From Isosphaeraceae bacterium (GTDB lineage: Bacteria > Planctomycetota > Planctomycetia > Isosphaerales > Isosphaeraceae), in the NCBI GenBank assembly GCA_025356475.1, contig JANXSX010000043.1, positions 88,397-152,396 of the forward strand: a stretch of 64,000 bases of DNA. The letters are read 5' to 3'. A program made the position numbers and the translations under genes. Shown one piece after another: positions 1 to 9,459 of this stretch. Positions within the stretch are counted from its first letter, which is position 1. Each line of letters opens with the position of its first letter. Below the pieces are notes generated by a model. It saw nothing but the letters and a program-made list of their open reading frames with translations, was not told where the DNA came from and made no database searches.

Positions 1-2168
1 GCCTCAAGGTTGCGCTTCTCAAGGTCGATCAAGGCAAGCTGAACGAGCGGGGCCGAGGTCACACTCCTGTCACCAATCTCCGAGAGAATCGTCCGAGCTT
101 CGGCAACACGATCGAGCTTTTGGGAGAGGATCGTCGCACGGAGCTGGGCGATCGAGCTGTTTTCGGGGACACGAACCATGAACTCGGCGAGTTGCTTCTC
201 AGCCTCTTCCGCCTTGTCCTCGGAAACGAGGACTGCCGCATGCAGGCCAGCAAGGGCGTCGCTTTCCGGATATTTGGTACGAGCCGCGTTCAGACGAACG
301 CGGGCCTCTTCCGTCTTGCCCTGTTGCTGCAACGTCAGGACGGCAAGATGCTCGGTCATCGGCGAATCCTGGCCCGACTTGACGATCTCAGTCAACCTGG
401 CCAGCGCCTCATCGGACTTGCCGAGCATCACTTCGATCTGTGCCATGCGGCGGATCACACTTGGCGTGCGCTCTTGGCCGACTTTGAAGGCCAACTCGTA
501 TTCGTTGAGGGCTTTCTTGAAGTCCACCTCGGTCCGGTGACTCTGGTAAATCTCAGCACTAATGAGGTGCAAGGTACCGACGAGTTCTCGGGAGTACTTC
601 CCAGTCTCGATCTCGGCTGCGAGCTTGGCCACGATCGGCTCGGCCTCCTCGGGATACCCAGCCTGGACCAGTGACCAAGCCGCCCAGATCTGATATTGCG
701 GCTCTAAGGTGCCGAGTCCCTGGGCCTTACGAAGGTATTGACGACCGAGGGCGGTCTCCTGGGAGAGGATTAACGCAACTCCGTAACGGGCCTGGGCTTC
801 GGCCAGGTTGGGGAGTAGATCCGTCGCCTTCTTGAGATGCCCGAGAGCACTTCGCTGCAGCTTGATCGTGGGTACAACCTGCTTGCCCTCCACGGTCGGC
901 TTGGCGTCATCCCCACCGGTCTTGCCGATCTGTTCGAGCTCGATCGAGCCCTGGAAGAGATGCCCGATCCCCTGATAGTTGGCGACCTTACAGTTCATCA
1001 GGTCGTTGATGTAACCCGACGCTCGATCGATTCGCCTTGGGTCGCTGTTATCGCCAAGAGCCGCCTGGACGCCGATCGTCCGGAGTCGTAGTGCCTCTGG
1101 CTGATTGGCGACCATCGTGGCGACCGGAAGCTTCAAGGCTTGGTCGACGATCTTGAGGCATTCCTCGCGCTTCTGGCTCACTCGAAGGTGCTCGGCATAC
1201 GTGCCGTAGAGCGAGAGGCTCGCTTTGCCAGACTCGATCGACCGCGTGTAAATCGACTCGGAGATCTTGCCGACAGCATTGGCGGCTGCAGTGGCACTTG
1301 GAGCGACCGTGACAAGGCTTTTAAGTGTCCCCTCAGCGGTCTGCAACATATCCGCGAGCCGGTTGAGCCTACCTGCGGGCAAGTCGTCCGCCTTCGCCAA
1401 CTCCTCAGCCTCGCCTCGAAAAGCTGTGACTCGCGACGCGAGTTCCTCAGCCGTCTTTGACCGACCCATGTCGAGTGCTCGGAGCTTCAGCGAGTAGATT
1501 CGATCGATCTGACTGGCCGATTCCGGAAGCTTCGTGGTCCGGTAAGAGGCCAGGATCGTTTCGGTACCTGTTGGATCAAGCTCGGCAGCCGCGAGGGAAG
1601 CTTTCAGCCAAGTGAGGCGAATGGGCGAAAGCTTGGCCCCGTCGAGTGCTTTGACATGGGCACGGATTTCGGGGAGCGCCGGATTGGTTTCTTCGAGCGC
1701 CTCGGAAGCTAACACAAGGTGGGCATCCACATTCCCAGCCTCAAGCGGAAGAATCTCGCGGGCGAACCGCAATGAGTCTCCGGTGTCGTCTCGATCGAGG
1801 GCCGCAGCCAAGAGGAGTCGGCGGGGGGACAACGCCTTGGGGTCGAACTTGACTGACTCCTCAAGTTCGGTGATCGCCTGGCTCTTAAGTTCTTCGGCTT
1901 TGGAGCCGGTGAGCGTGGCCGCCCACTCGGTGTACATCGCTGCGAGTTCTTCGTGAGTCGTCGGGTTACGGGGTTCGGCCTGGAGTGCGCCCTGGTAGTG
2001 GATCTTCGCCTTGTCGAATTTCTTGTTGAGCCGCTCGGCTCGGGCAAGTTTGACGTGGTCTGCGCTACTCTGGGGGGCCAAGGCATAAGCCATGGTCAAG
2101 AGCCCGACCAGACCAAATAATGCAAAGACCCCGGACAGGATCAGCAGAGGTTTCCAACGAACGGTCAT
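1..2168 (-). CDS. TPR-repeat membrane protein (3' end outside window)
   Basis: Reading the minus strand from ATG at 2168, the frame is open to the window edge, at least 722 codons. Residues about 7-28 form a hydrophobic segment (LLILSGVFALFGLVG), a single N-terminal membrane anchor. The remainder is soluble, Ala/Leu-rich and helical, with TPR-like spacing: for example an LARAERLNKKFDKAKIHY segment followed by ALQAEPRNPTTHEEL. Such proteins act as scaffolds or count units in an assembly; nothing in the sequence gives a specific partner. Many plus-strand open frames lie over this gene but are shadows. The stop codon and C-terminal domain, which could define the function, are not visible. Confidence 0.85.
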   Translation of the reverse strand, partial: MTVRWKPLLILSGVFALFGLVGLLTMAYALAPQSSADHVKLARAERLNKKFDKAKIHYQGALQAEPRNPTTHEELAAMYTEWAATLTGSKAEELKSQAITELEESVKFDPKALSPRRLLLAAALDRDDTGDSLRFAREILPLEAGNVDAHLVLASEALEETNPALPEIRAHVKALDGAKLSPIRLTWLKASLAAAELDPTGTETILASYRTTKLPESASQIDRIYSLKLRALDMGRSKTAEELASRVTAFRGEAEELAKADDLPAGRLNRLADMLQTAEGTLKSLVTVAPSATAAANAVGKISESIYTRSIESGKASLSLYGTYAEHLRVSQKREECLKIVDQALKLPVATMVANQPEALRLRTIGVQAALGDNSDPRRIDRASGYINDLMNCKVANYQGIGHLFQGSIELEQIGKTGGDDAKPTVEGKQVVPTIKLQRSALGHLKKATDLLPNLAEAQARYGVALILSQETALGRQYLRKAQGLGTLEPQYQIWAAWSLVQAGYPEEAEPIVAKLAAEIETGKYSRELVGTLHLISAEIYQSHRTEVDFKKALNEYELAFKVGQERTPSVIRRMAQIEVMLGKSDEALARLTEIVKSGQDSPMTEHLAVLTLQQQGKTEEARVRLNAARTKYPESDALAGLHAAVLVSEDKAEEAEKQLAEFMVRVPENSSIAQLRATILSQKLDRVAEARTILSEIGDRSVTSAPLVQLALIDLEKRNLE

Positions 2169-2600
2169 CGGGCTCGACTCCTTGGGCTCGTGAATCCGTG
2201 TCGAACCGGGCGGCTGTTTGATTCCCAGTCCGTGACCTTCCAGGTCAAAGTGGGAACCGCCAGGTCGACGATGTTTGGCCGACTACGTTGCGTGGCCAAT
2301 CGGTCAAACGAGCAAGGAATGCCCTGCGTCGGGCAAGATGGGCGCGTTGGGTCGGCTAGAGATGAAGCCGATGGTGAGGGGCGGGCAAAGCCATTCGCCC
2401 TCGCGCCCGATCATTGAGGCAATCCTTTGCTGTCGATCCGGTTGGACGCTGTCGAGAAGATAAAGATCAGCCGCCATGCTTGGCAAGACCCATTTTTCAA
2501 GTCTACCTAACCGACGCGACCGGCCTCCTCGTCAAACTCGTCGAAAATCGACAGTTGGCTCCGACAAACCACCTCAAATCACAGAGAGATTGACAAAAGA
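2169..2600. other. intergenic stretch, no gene seen
   Basis: This 430-base stretch lies upstream of the TPR gene and must hold its promoter. Short open frames on both strands have no recognisable protein character or ribosome binding site. I see no repeat or RNA gene in it. Confidence 0.5.
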
Positions 2601-2624
2601 ACCCCCACAGCTCGGCGTGGGGGT
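2601..2624 (-). terminator. terminator after the thioredoxin/YHS gene
   Basis: A perfect 8-bp stem (2601-2608 with 2617-2624, ACCCCCAC/GTGGGGGT) closes an 8-base loop 22 bases past the minus-strand stop at 2647. On the minus strand it is followed by TCTTTTGTC, a short T-rich run. This fits a Rho-independent terminator. Confidence 0.7.
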
Positions 2625-2646
2625 CATCGTCGCCGAGAGCACGACT

Positions 2647-3618
2647 TCACCTGATTTTCGTTTCGCCACTCGTGCGAAGTGCCTGCATGACCCCGACCTG
2701 AATCATGAGATCTCGGGTCGAACGCCGAATCCCCGCGACGGTCATATCGCTTCGTTCCACGACGTGGCCAATCGGCGGAGCCGAGAATTGCATCCGCGAA
2801 TATCGACCCGGGTTGCCCGTGAACGCCTTGCGACTCGCTTCGTCGGCGAACAGGAACAGTTGCCCGCGATAGATCATGCCGAAGCGCGGATCACCAGCTT
2901 TGAACTTGGCCTGATCGACCTGGCTCACCACGTCGAGACCAGCGTGGCGTGGAACAAATCGCTCGGGCGTCCTAATGAACTCAGCTCGCTTCTCTTCATC
3001 AGCGAAGCGATAGGTCCGCCCACCGTGGCTAAGCGAGACTGGCTCCTTCCCGGTTTCTAGCTTCTTCTCAGCCACAAGCGAGACCGGGCAATAACCTGCC
3101 AAGGCGATCGGTTCGACGATCTTGCTCGCCTGAGCGAGCCGATCCGCCCTGGTAATACGTCCGTCGCGAGTCAGGCTCTGACGAAGAAACCCGTCGAGTT
3201 CGTCGGGATCTGCGTAGCCTTCCATGCTGAGAATCACGTCCCCCGAAGGCCGGACGATGACCGTCGCAGGGAGCGCCGCTAGGCCCAGATTGAGGGCGAG
3301 TTGCTCGTGGACATCGGATCGAAGCTTGATCGGGATAAAGTTGTCACGACTCTGTTCGATGATCTTGGTGTTATGGAACGTGTCCCGGTCCATTCGTCGA
3401 CAGTTGATGCACCAAGGACCGGTGAATTGGATCCAGAGGGGGAGATCGCGTTCGCGAGCTTCCAACTGAGCGGCGGCTAGGTCTTCTCGCCAACCGATAG
3501 TCGGCGAGGCCGGAGCAGGATCTCCTGCGAACGCAGGCCTAAAAGTCAAAACAACGAGTCCAAGGGCGAGGCAATATCGACCAAACGCACGATCCAACGG
3601 CGTGGGTGGTGCAATCAT
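2647..3618 (-). CDS. secreted thioredoxin-like protein with two YHS domains
   Basis: The start is placed at ATG 3618 because GGAG lies about 11 bases upstream and a signal peptide follows (residues 10-31, ending AFAG). An in-frame extension to 3732 is less likely. Residues about 41-150 are a thioredoxin-like fold with a CINC redox motif (Cys70/Cys73) and the expected cis-Pro in LPATV (Pro117), as in thioredoxin-domain thiol oxidoreductases. It is followed by two YHS-type modules (about 171-224 and 226-276), each with the typical YRFADEEKRAEF or LFLFADEASRKAF core; YHS domains are often found with metal handling. A periplasmic redox or metal-related role is inferred. Total 323 residues. Confidence 0.85.
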   Translation of the reverse strand: MIAPPTPLDRAFGRYCLALGLVVLTFRPAFAGDPAPASPTIGWREDLAAAQLEARERDLPLWIQFTGPWCINCRRMDRDTFHNTKIIEQSRDNFIPIKLRSDVHEQLALNLGLAALPATVIVRPSGDVILSMEGYADPDELDGFLRQSLTRDGRITRADRLAQASKIVEPIALAGYCPVSLVAEKKLETGKEPVSLSHGGRTYRFADEEKRAEFIRTPERFVPRHAGLDVVSQVDQAKFKAGDPRFGMIYRGQLFLFADEASRKAFTGNPGRYSRMQFSAPPIGHVVERSDMTVAGIRRSTRDLMIQVGVMQALRTSGETKIR

Positions 3619-3928
3619 TGGAGGTTCTCCGGCAAGCGGCGACGGGGATGAAGTCGAGGAGCGATTCGCGCCAGTCTGAAAGTCCGACGCGCTCCATCCC
3701 TGGAGAGCCGACCCAATCGTTGGGTGGGCCATGCCGTTGGCAGAAGATCCGAGTCGTCTCGTATCCCATGTCCTTTTCGGTCAACATCCCACCCGACATT
3801 ACAAGAAATTTTAGGAAGATCCTGAAGTTTTAGCGGAACCTCGCCGATTGGTGCGGTCGGATCAAATGTGAGGGACAAAACCGACAACGGTGTACCGCAA
3901 ACCCCCTCGTTCTCCTCTCAAAAATGGC

Positions 3929-4324
3929 TAGCGCTTGGCAGTTGGTGCGCCCATTTGGGGAGGAACTGCGTCTTTTCAGGATTCAACCGCTCGCGGTTTT
4001 TGTTTTGGAAGACATTGCGTTTCTTGCCCTAATGGGGCACGACAGATCAGCCTATCGCATCGCCCTAGGAAGGCGACCGTGCGTTAGGGAAACCTCGAAG
4101 ACCGCTGCGATACCCCTCCCCTGGGCGATGCCTAGGGCTGACTTGTGGCCGCCCGTTTCAGGGCGACAAAACCCATAAGGACAAGACGTTACGTCGAATT
4201 TCTCCTCCTCGGCCACCAGATAGCAACACACAGGGGAGCTAAGTTCATTGTTCATTGCTCTGGGAACGGGCTTACTCAGAACTTGCCATCTACCCAGACC
4301 TGCGCACCATCTGTCGAGCGATTA
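3929..4324. repeat. decayed copy of the inverted-repeat element (copy D)
   Basis: The left end (3929-3950, tagcgcttggcagttggtgc) matches the terminal repeat of the elements at 53.4 and 62.5 kb with one or two differences. The right end (about 4302-4324, gcgcaccatctgtcgagcg) matches the inverted end with more changes, and the bases before it (ctaccc) resemble the tttaccc of the intact copies. The interior is longer (about 400 bp against 155) and shows no clear similarity. Either it is an old copy with inserted DNA or two separate ends. The rest of the 3619-4416 gap holds no gene that I can support. Confidence 0.45.
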
Positions 4325-4350
4325 CAAAAGGTTTTGACCAACGAAACATG

Positions 4351-4377
4351 CGTGGGAGGACGGGTTGTCCTCCCACG
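4351..4377 (-). terminator. terminator of the NfeD-FloA operon
   Basis: An 11-bp perfect stem (4351-4361 with 4367-4377) with a 5-base loop lies 40 bases past the minus-strand stop at 4417. On the minus strand it is followed by CATGTTTCGTTGG, only weakly T-rich. It fits the end of the transcript that includes the short NfeD gene and floA. Confidence 0.65.
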
Positions 4378-4416
4378 AATGTTTCTGTGATTGGTTCGAT
4401 TCGGTTCGCATTCCGA

Positions 4417-5058
4417 TCAACGCGGGAGGCGTCCGAACCGACGCGAGACGGGTGGCTGCAAGATCTCGTTTAGGATGAACGCTTCGCGAATTCGGGCCGG
4501 GTCCATCAAGGTGATGCGAACGTCGGTGAGCCCCTGAGACCTCGGCCCGTAGGCAACTTCAGCGGCATGGCTTTTGTTGCTAAGGTCACCAACTGCGGTG
4601 AACGGCGTGTTAGTGCGGGTAAGGTCGATCGGCTTCATCTGCTGGCTGACGTTCGATCCGAGCGCTCCGCCGAGTAGCTCGGCTTCGATAGAAGCAGCTT
4701 TTTTGGCGGGTGCCGGTTTCGATCGGGTCCGACGCTGGGCTGGATTGACCTTCATGAGGGGCCGAGGTTGTTCAGCTCGGATCACCAAGATGTCTTCTTC
4801 TCGAATCTCCGCAGGCGATCGCCTAACGGGAGTCTCGAAACCCGATTCCTGCGACTGGGAGCCCGGCCCCCACCGCATCGAAACATCTCGACCGACAACG
4901 GGTTCTTGTAGCGGGCGCGGGGGAGCGGCACCGATCGGCCCTCCAAAGCCCTGCCGGGGAGGCAAGGGCTTGGCGTCCCGGTTGAAAATTGAGGTCAGCA
5001 ACCAGATCGCCAGGAAGCTCAGCGGGACGATCGCGCGAATCACGTCTTCGAGGCCCAT
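4417..5058 (-). CDS. anchored proline-rich protein of the FloA operon, unknown function
   Basis: This 213-residue protein begins with a hydrophobic segment (about residues 9-24, IVPLSFLAIWLLTSIF) and continues as a low-complexity, Pro/Arg-rich chain without a recognisable domain. I do not recognise a family. It is the last gene of the minus-strand run short NfeD, floA, this gene, 57 bases after the floA stop and just before a strong hairpin, so it is very likely co-transcribed with floA. A structural or accessory role in the FloA membrane assembly is inference from position only. Confidence 0.7.
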   Translation of the reverse strand: MGLEDVIRAIVPLSFLAIWLLTSIFNRDAKPLPPRQGFGGPIGAAPPRPLQEPVVGRDVSMRWGPGSQSQESGFETPVRRSPAEIREEDILVIRAEQPRPLMKVNPAQRRTRSKPAPAKKAASIEAELLGGALGSNVSQQMKPIDLTRTNTPFTAVGDLSNKSHAAEVAYGPRSQGLTDVRITLMDPARIREAFILNEILQPPVSRRFGRLPR

Positions 5059-5115
5059 CTGATGAACTCCATGCGGTGGGAGCTAAACCCAGTCAAAGTG
5101 TAGCCTGAGTGCCGG

Positions 5116-6165
5116 TCAATTCGTAGTCTGGGGCTGTCGTGTGTTGTTATTGATACCGGTACCAGCGATCGCCGCCCGCATCTCGGTATCAGCCTGGAGG
5201 TTACGCAAGTTGTAGTAATCGCTGATGCCGAGATTACCTTTACGGAACGCTTCCGCGATCGCCATGGGGACCTCGGCTTCGGCCAAGATGACTTTGGCCC
5301 GATTCTCTTGAACAGCGGCGACCATCTCCTGCTCCTTGGCCACCGCGAATGCCCGACGCTCCTCCGCTTTAGCACGGGCCACGCGCGTATCGGCCTCGGC
5401 CTGGGCCGCCTGGAGGTTGGCCCCGATGTTATCGCCCACATCAATGTCGGCGATGTCGATCGAGAGGATCTCGAAGGCCGTACCGGCGTCGAGACCTTTC
5501 TCCAGCACTCGTTTCGAGATCATGTCCGGGTTTTCGAGCACCAGCTTGTGGCTGGCAGCGGAACCGATGGTCGTAACGATCCCTTCGCCAACACGCGCGA
5601 TGATCGTTTCCTCGGTGGCACCACCGACGAGTCGGTCGATGTTGGTCCGCACGGTCACGCGTGCCTTGGCCTTCAACTGAATCCCGTCCTTGGCGACGGC
5701 ATCGACGGTCTGGCGGCCCTTGGTGGGGTCAGGGCAATCGATCACCTTGGGATTCACACTTGTCTGGACAGCATCGAGTACATTTCGGCCTGCAAGATCG
5801 ATGGCGGCGGCCCGTTTGTAGGTCAAAGGGATATCCGCGCGATTGGCGGCGATCAATGCTCGGACCACGTTGGGCACATTCCCTCCGGCGAGGTAATGTG
5901 CCTCAAGGCTCCTCGTGGTGATCCCATCTTTCTCAGTGAGACCGGCCTGGATGGCCATGATCTTCGACCTGACGATGATATTCGGATTAACCTTCCGAAA
6001 TGACATGCCGATCAACTCAAGAATTCCCACATTCGAGTGAGTCATCTTCGCCTGAATCCAGAGGTTGAAATACTTGGCGAAGAAGATGAATGCGAATAGC
6101 GAGAAGAGAGCTATCGCGACGATGAAGAAAATCAAGTAGATCTGACTAGGGTTTTGACCCATCAT
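5116..6165 (-). CDS. floA: flotillin-like protein FloA
   Basis: The 349-residue product has an N-terminal membrane segment (about residues 10-32), a conserved FloA core ([14 protein letters not shown], then the repeated sequence of an SPFH-type domain) and a long Ala/Glu/Arg-rich helical region near 255-310 ([20 protein letters not shown]). FloA proteins oligomerise in functional membrane microdomains and depend on NfeD-family partners encoded next to them; both are present here (short NfeD upstream, long NfeD further upstream). Length is close to the family norm of about 330 residues. The start codon ATG 6165 precedes a second Met; either is possible. Confidence 0.93.
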   Translation of the reverse strand: MMGQNPSQIYLIFFIVAIALFSLFAFIFFAKYFNLWIQAKMTHSNVGILELIGMSFRKVNPNIIVRSKIMAIQAGLTEKDGITTRSLEAHYLAGGNVPNVVRALIAANRADIPLTYKRAAAIDLAGRNVLDAVQTSVNPKVIDCPDPTKGRQTVDAVAKDGIQLKAKARVTVRTNIDRLVGGATEETIIARVGEGIVTTIGSAASHKLVLENPDMISKRVLEKGLDAGTAFEILSIDIADIDVGDNIGANLQAAQAEADTRVARAKAEERRAFAVAKEQEMVAAVQENRAKVILAEAEVPMAIAEAFRKGNLGISDYYNLRNLQADTEMRAAIAGTGINNNTRQPQTTN

Positions 6166-6220
6166 TGAGCCTCATCTGTGAAAATCAAGGGAAGTCTATG
6201 ACGAACGTAACGTGCAATCG

Positions 6221-6763
6221 TCACATATCATCAAAGGTTGGTAACGACTGTTGCGGGGCTGTCCGAACCACGAGCTGACCTGCCTGGACCCGAACGACTT
6301 GAATGAGAGTCCCTGACTCGATCAAGCCTGACTCTGCCATCGCATCAAGACGTCGCCCTTCGAGATCGACGGATCCTGAAGGACGTAAAGGCGTCAGCGA
6401 ACGTCCGATTTGACCGATGAGATGGTCGAGTCGACCACCCCCGTGCGAAACGGTCATTTCCTCAGCTTCGGGAGGAGTCAGGAAAACCTTCTTGGCGAAG
6501 GGAGTCTTGGGCCAGAGGTAGACAGCGTACATCAGTGTGAGCGGCATTAATAAAACGTCGGTCAGCAAGAAGTAAAGGCCATACTCCGTCTGGGTGAAGG
6601 CCTGCCAGAGACTCGCAAGCAGGAGCCCGCCAGCCAGTAAACCGATCATTCCCCCCGAGGGGACGAACACCTCGGCGATGAGCAAGATCAGCCCGAAGAC
6701 GAGAAACAAGATCGCCCAAAGAACAGCACTCATGGAATCAGAGGATCCAGATCCGGTCACCAT
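6221..6763 (-). CDS. short NfeD-family membrane protein
   Basis: This 180-residue protein has three to four hydrophobic segments (AVLWAILFLVFGLILLI, then MIGLLAGGLLLASL, then a third near residue 70) followed by a C-terminal OB-fold-like NfeD domain (about 115-175) with the GRSLTPLRPSGSVDLEGRRLDA signature. Short NfeD proteins lack the protease domain and act with SPFH proteins. floA starts 55 bases downstream, the standard arrangement. An alternative start is ATG 6733, which would remove ten polar residues and suits a membrane protein well; no decisive ribosome binding site is visible for either. Confidence 0.9.
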   Translation of the reverse strand: MVTGSGSSDSMSAVLWAILFLVFGLILLIAEVFVPSGGMIGLLAGGLLLASLWQAFTQTEYGLYFLLTDVLLMPLTLMYAVYLWPKTPFAKKVFLTPPEAEEMTVSHGGGRLDHLIGQIGRSLTPLRPSGSVDLEGRRLDAMAESGLIESGTLIQVVRVQAGQLVVRTAPQQSLPTFDDM

Positions 6764-6959
6764 TTAGCGACCAACGAGACTCAACCACATCGCTAACCTA
6801 GTGTATGCCGACAGGGGGTCAACATGCCAACCCTTCCCGCCCGGTTGACCAGGATTGACTGATTGAGAGGGCTGCCGAACCAATTCGATGCCTTCGGAAC
6901 CCCTCTCTGGCCGGAGAAGGGACCCAACTCTCACGGTAGGTCAAGCTCCTGAATTAGGT

Positions 6960-9140
6960 TCAGGAATCGACCCGCTTCACGATGACCTTGGAGCCTTGAA
7001 CGTCGACAACTTCGATCAGCGTGTCAGGTTCCACAAAAAAACCATCAGCAGAGACGTCGATCAATAAGTCACCGAACCGGGCTTTGCCCGAAGGCCGAAG
7101 CGTCGTCGTCGTCCGGCCAGTCTCACCAATCAAGAAATAGAGCGACTCTAACCCATCAGTGGCAACAGGCTTAACATTCGGGTCAGCGTCGGCATCCCAG
7201 GGCTCAGGCTTGAGGATCAGGCGGTTGAAAAGCGGGATCGACGGGAAGTATCGACCCAGAACCACAGCCCCACCTGCAACAGCAGCCAGCGCCAGAGTGA
7301 TCTGGAACAGGGTTTGACCCATCTGGCGGTATTCATACTCTTGAGTTGGCCAGATAAATGTATGACTTGCCATAACCAAACTTACCAGAATGAGCAGAAT
7401 CCCACTCATGCCGAAAACGCCGAAGCCCGGGAACACGAACAACTCAAGTGCCAGGCTGACCATGCCAACAACAAACAGCATGATCTCTAACTGGTCCGCC
7501 GTTCCGCTCAGGTAACGGCTCCAGAAGAAGAGCAAAAAAGCCAGGGCTGAAGTGATCGCCGGCAAGCCAATCCCCGGCAGCTTCAACTCAAGAATCAGCA
7601 TAAACAGACCCACAAACAACAGCACCCAGCTCACAAATGGATCATTCAAGGTCGTCACCAACGCATCGACCCAGGTCGGGCCGTTGACTTTGATGTCCTT
7701 ACCTTTTAGCCCGTAGATCGCTTTGAATTCCTCTTCGTTGGGAACCACTTCGCCCAACCCGTAGGCAACCGCATCGTCGGCGGAGAGGGTCAACACTTGG
7801 CCGGGTGCTTTCTTGACGATTCGATCGACGTACCGATCGGGTTCAGCTTCCAACTGGGCCGGCAGGAAGTAGCCAACCGCGCCGGTTTTCGTATCCTTAC
7901 ACTGAATGATCGTCACTTGTGGATCAACCATCGCACGAGCGACGGCTCCGGAGTGGCCATTCATCTCCGCGAGATTCTCAGCGCGGTCGGCGATCGCCTC
8001 GCGTTGACTCGGACTCAGTTCGACCGCTTGCCCGTTGCGAGCTACGACAATGTGATTCACACCACCGATCTCGCCACCTTTTCGGAACACAATGTCATCG
8101 CAGGCGAGTGCAACAAGCGTAGACACCCCAACCGCCCGATCATCAATATAAGCAACTGTCTTCATGTCTGTAATGCGCGAGATCGTATCTGCAAGGTTGT
8201 CGGCGGCGCGATCGGCACCTCCATCGCTATTGATTTGGAACAGGAGGAGATTCACTTGCTCTTCACGAGCCTGTTCAATCCGGCGGCGAACGTAGGATTC
8301 TTTGATCCCGTCGATCGGTCCATTGATCGCGATCCAGACAGGCTTAACGACCTGGCCGAGGGTCGGATCATCCGAGGACGACTGACCGGCGAGCCGGTAA
8401 CGATTGGCAACCTCGATTCGCTGGTCAGCCAGGAGTTGGGCGAACCCCTCGGCCCTAGCCCGTTTGGCGGTCAGAACCCCGCGACGCCCTCCCTCCCAGG
8501 CCGACACATTCTCAATGACCTGGTGCGACTTCTCGAACTCGGGCAGGTTCTCAGCAAGGACGTAATGAAGCTGCTTATCGGCGGTACGAATCGCCCGAAG
8601 GTCGGCGTCTTTATCGAGCATTCCTAGCAATAAATCTGCCTGGCGACCCGTGCGCTGGGCCAACTGTCGGATTGTTTCTCGAAACGACGCCTTCACATCC
8701 TGCCCATCTGGAGTAATCGGCCCTAACGACGCGTCTTGACCCATCACGATCTCGTCGCAGGCGAGCGCGGCCAGGACCGCGTAGCCTGTTAAGGGCTCGG
8801 GAACGAAGGCCACCGTCTGCTTGGCCCCTTCGAGCTTTGTCGAGAGGAACTCAGCGAGGTCGTACGAGGCACCGATGCGGCTTTGACCAGGAGCCTTCCG
8901 CCCGGGGCGGATCTCGAAAACGAGAATTGCCTCGCGTCCCTTGCTACTCGACCTTGCGATGAATTGCTTCGTAGAAGCGCTGATCTGGCCGAGCGTCTCA
9001 TCGACGATCGGCTCATCAATCGAGAAGAATTGACCAGGAATGGTATCGGGGTCCTCAGCGCGGGCAGAGATCGCCATCATCGAGATCAGCGACAGAACAC
9101 CCAGGACAAGAAGACGCGCGGCTGGCGAAGGCCTGAACAT
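6960..9140 (-). CDS. long NfeD-family protein with two ClpP-like domains
   Basis: The start is placed at ATG 9140, where a signal peptide begins (residues 8-28, ending ISARA); an in-frame extension reaches 9203. The 726-residue product has two tandem ClpP/crotonase-like domains (about 30-260 and 265-465), a block of about five membrane segments (about 480-640) and a C-terminal NfeD OB domain (about 670-725) with TTLRPSGKARFG. Family members with an intact domain are membrane serine proteases. Here the first domain has TGYAVLAALACDEI where a nucleophilic Ser is normally followed by Gly, and the second has GVSTLVALACDDI, keeping Ser but not the next Gly, so catalysis is uncertain. It probably works with the FloA operon 196 bases downstream. 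Confidence 0.88.
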   Translation of the reverse strand: MFRPSPAARLLVLGVLSLISMMAISARAEDPDTIPGQFFSIDEPIVDETLGQISASTKQFIARSSSKGREAILVFEIRPGRKAPGQSRIGASYDLAEFLSTKLEGAKQTVAFVPEPLTGYAVLAALACDEIVMGQDASLGPITPDGQDVKASFRETIRQLAQRTGRQADLLLGMLDKDADLRAIRTADKQLHYVLAENLPEFEKSHQVIENVSAWEGGRRGVLTAKRARAEGFAQLLADQRIEVANRYRLAGQSSSDDPTLGQVVKPVWIAINGPIDGIKESYVRRRIEQAREEQVNLLLFQINSDGGADRAADNLADTISRITDMKTVAYIDDRAVGVSTLVALACDDIVFRKGGEIGGVNHIVVARNGQAVELSPSQREAIADRAENLAEMNGHSGAVARAMVDPQVTIIQCKDTKTGAVGYFLPAQLEAEPDRYVDRIVKKAPGQVLTLSADDAVAYGLGEVVPNEEEFKAIYGLKGKDIKVNGPTWVDALVTTLNDPFVSWVLLFVGLFMLILELKLPGIGLPAITSALAFLLFFWSRYLSGTADQLEIMLFVVGMVSLALELFVFPGFGVFGMSGILLILVSLVMASHTFIWPTQEYEYRQMGQTLFQITLALAAVAGGAVVLGRYFPSIPLFNRLILKPEPWDADADPNVKPVATDGLESLYFLIGETGRTTTTLRPSGKARFGDLLIDVSADGFFVEPDTLIEVVDVQGSKVIVKRVDS

Positions 9141-9319
9141 AAGTCGACGGACTCCCACCAGAGTACATCCCAGAAGCCCTTGCCCCGCGTCCGAGTAGGC
9201 CATCGACGAGCCTAGCCAGACACGTCAGACTTCCGAGCCATCCTAATCAGAAAGGAACGGCTCGAATCGTCCGCTCAAAGGGTCGAGTGGTCGGCCTGAG
9301 CCTACTTCACTCATACCTT

Positions 9320-9348
9320 AGTATAGAGACCCCGAAAATCATCGTCAA
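9320..9348 (-). promoter_or_regulatory. predicted housekeeping-type promoter of the long NfeD gene
   Basis: On the minus strand, TTGACG (9348-9343) and TATACT (9325-9320) are separated by 17 bases, close to the sigma-70 consensus. The implied transcript would begin near 9313, leaving a leader of about 170 bases before ATG 9140. Confidence 0.55.
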
Positions 9349-9459
9349 ACAGACTCCGGTCGGCGAGTCCGCTTAAGTCGTGTTTGGGGTCCCTGGTGGT
9401 GCGGCGCAGTCATGGTGCTCGTCAAGCGACAATGATAGGTACTTCCGCTGTTCAGCGAA

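Noticed and set aside
2476..3060. 194-codon plus-strand frame over the YHS part
   Set aside because: The minus-strand protein is supported by CINC and YHS motifs; this one includes the terminator hairpin.
3733..3928. Possible promoter of the thioredoxin/YHS gene
   Set aside because: A TTGACC is present on the minus strand but no -10 at proper spacing was found.
5308..6003. 231-codon plus-strand frame over floA
   Set aside because: It is a shadow of the well-supported FloA gene on the other strand and has no family or ribosome binding site.
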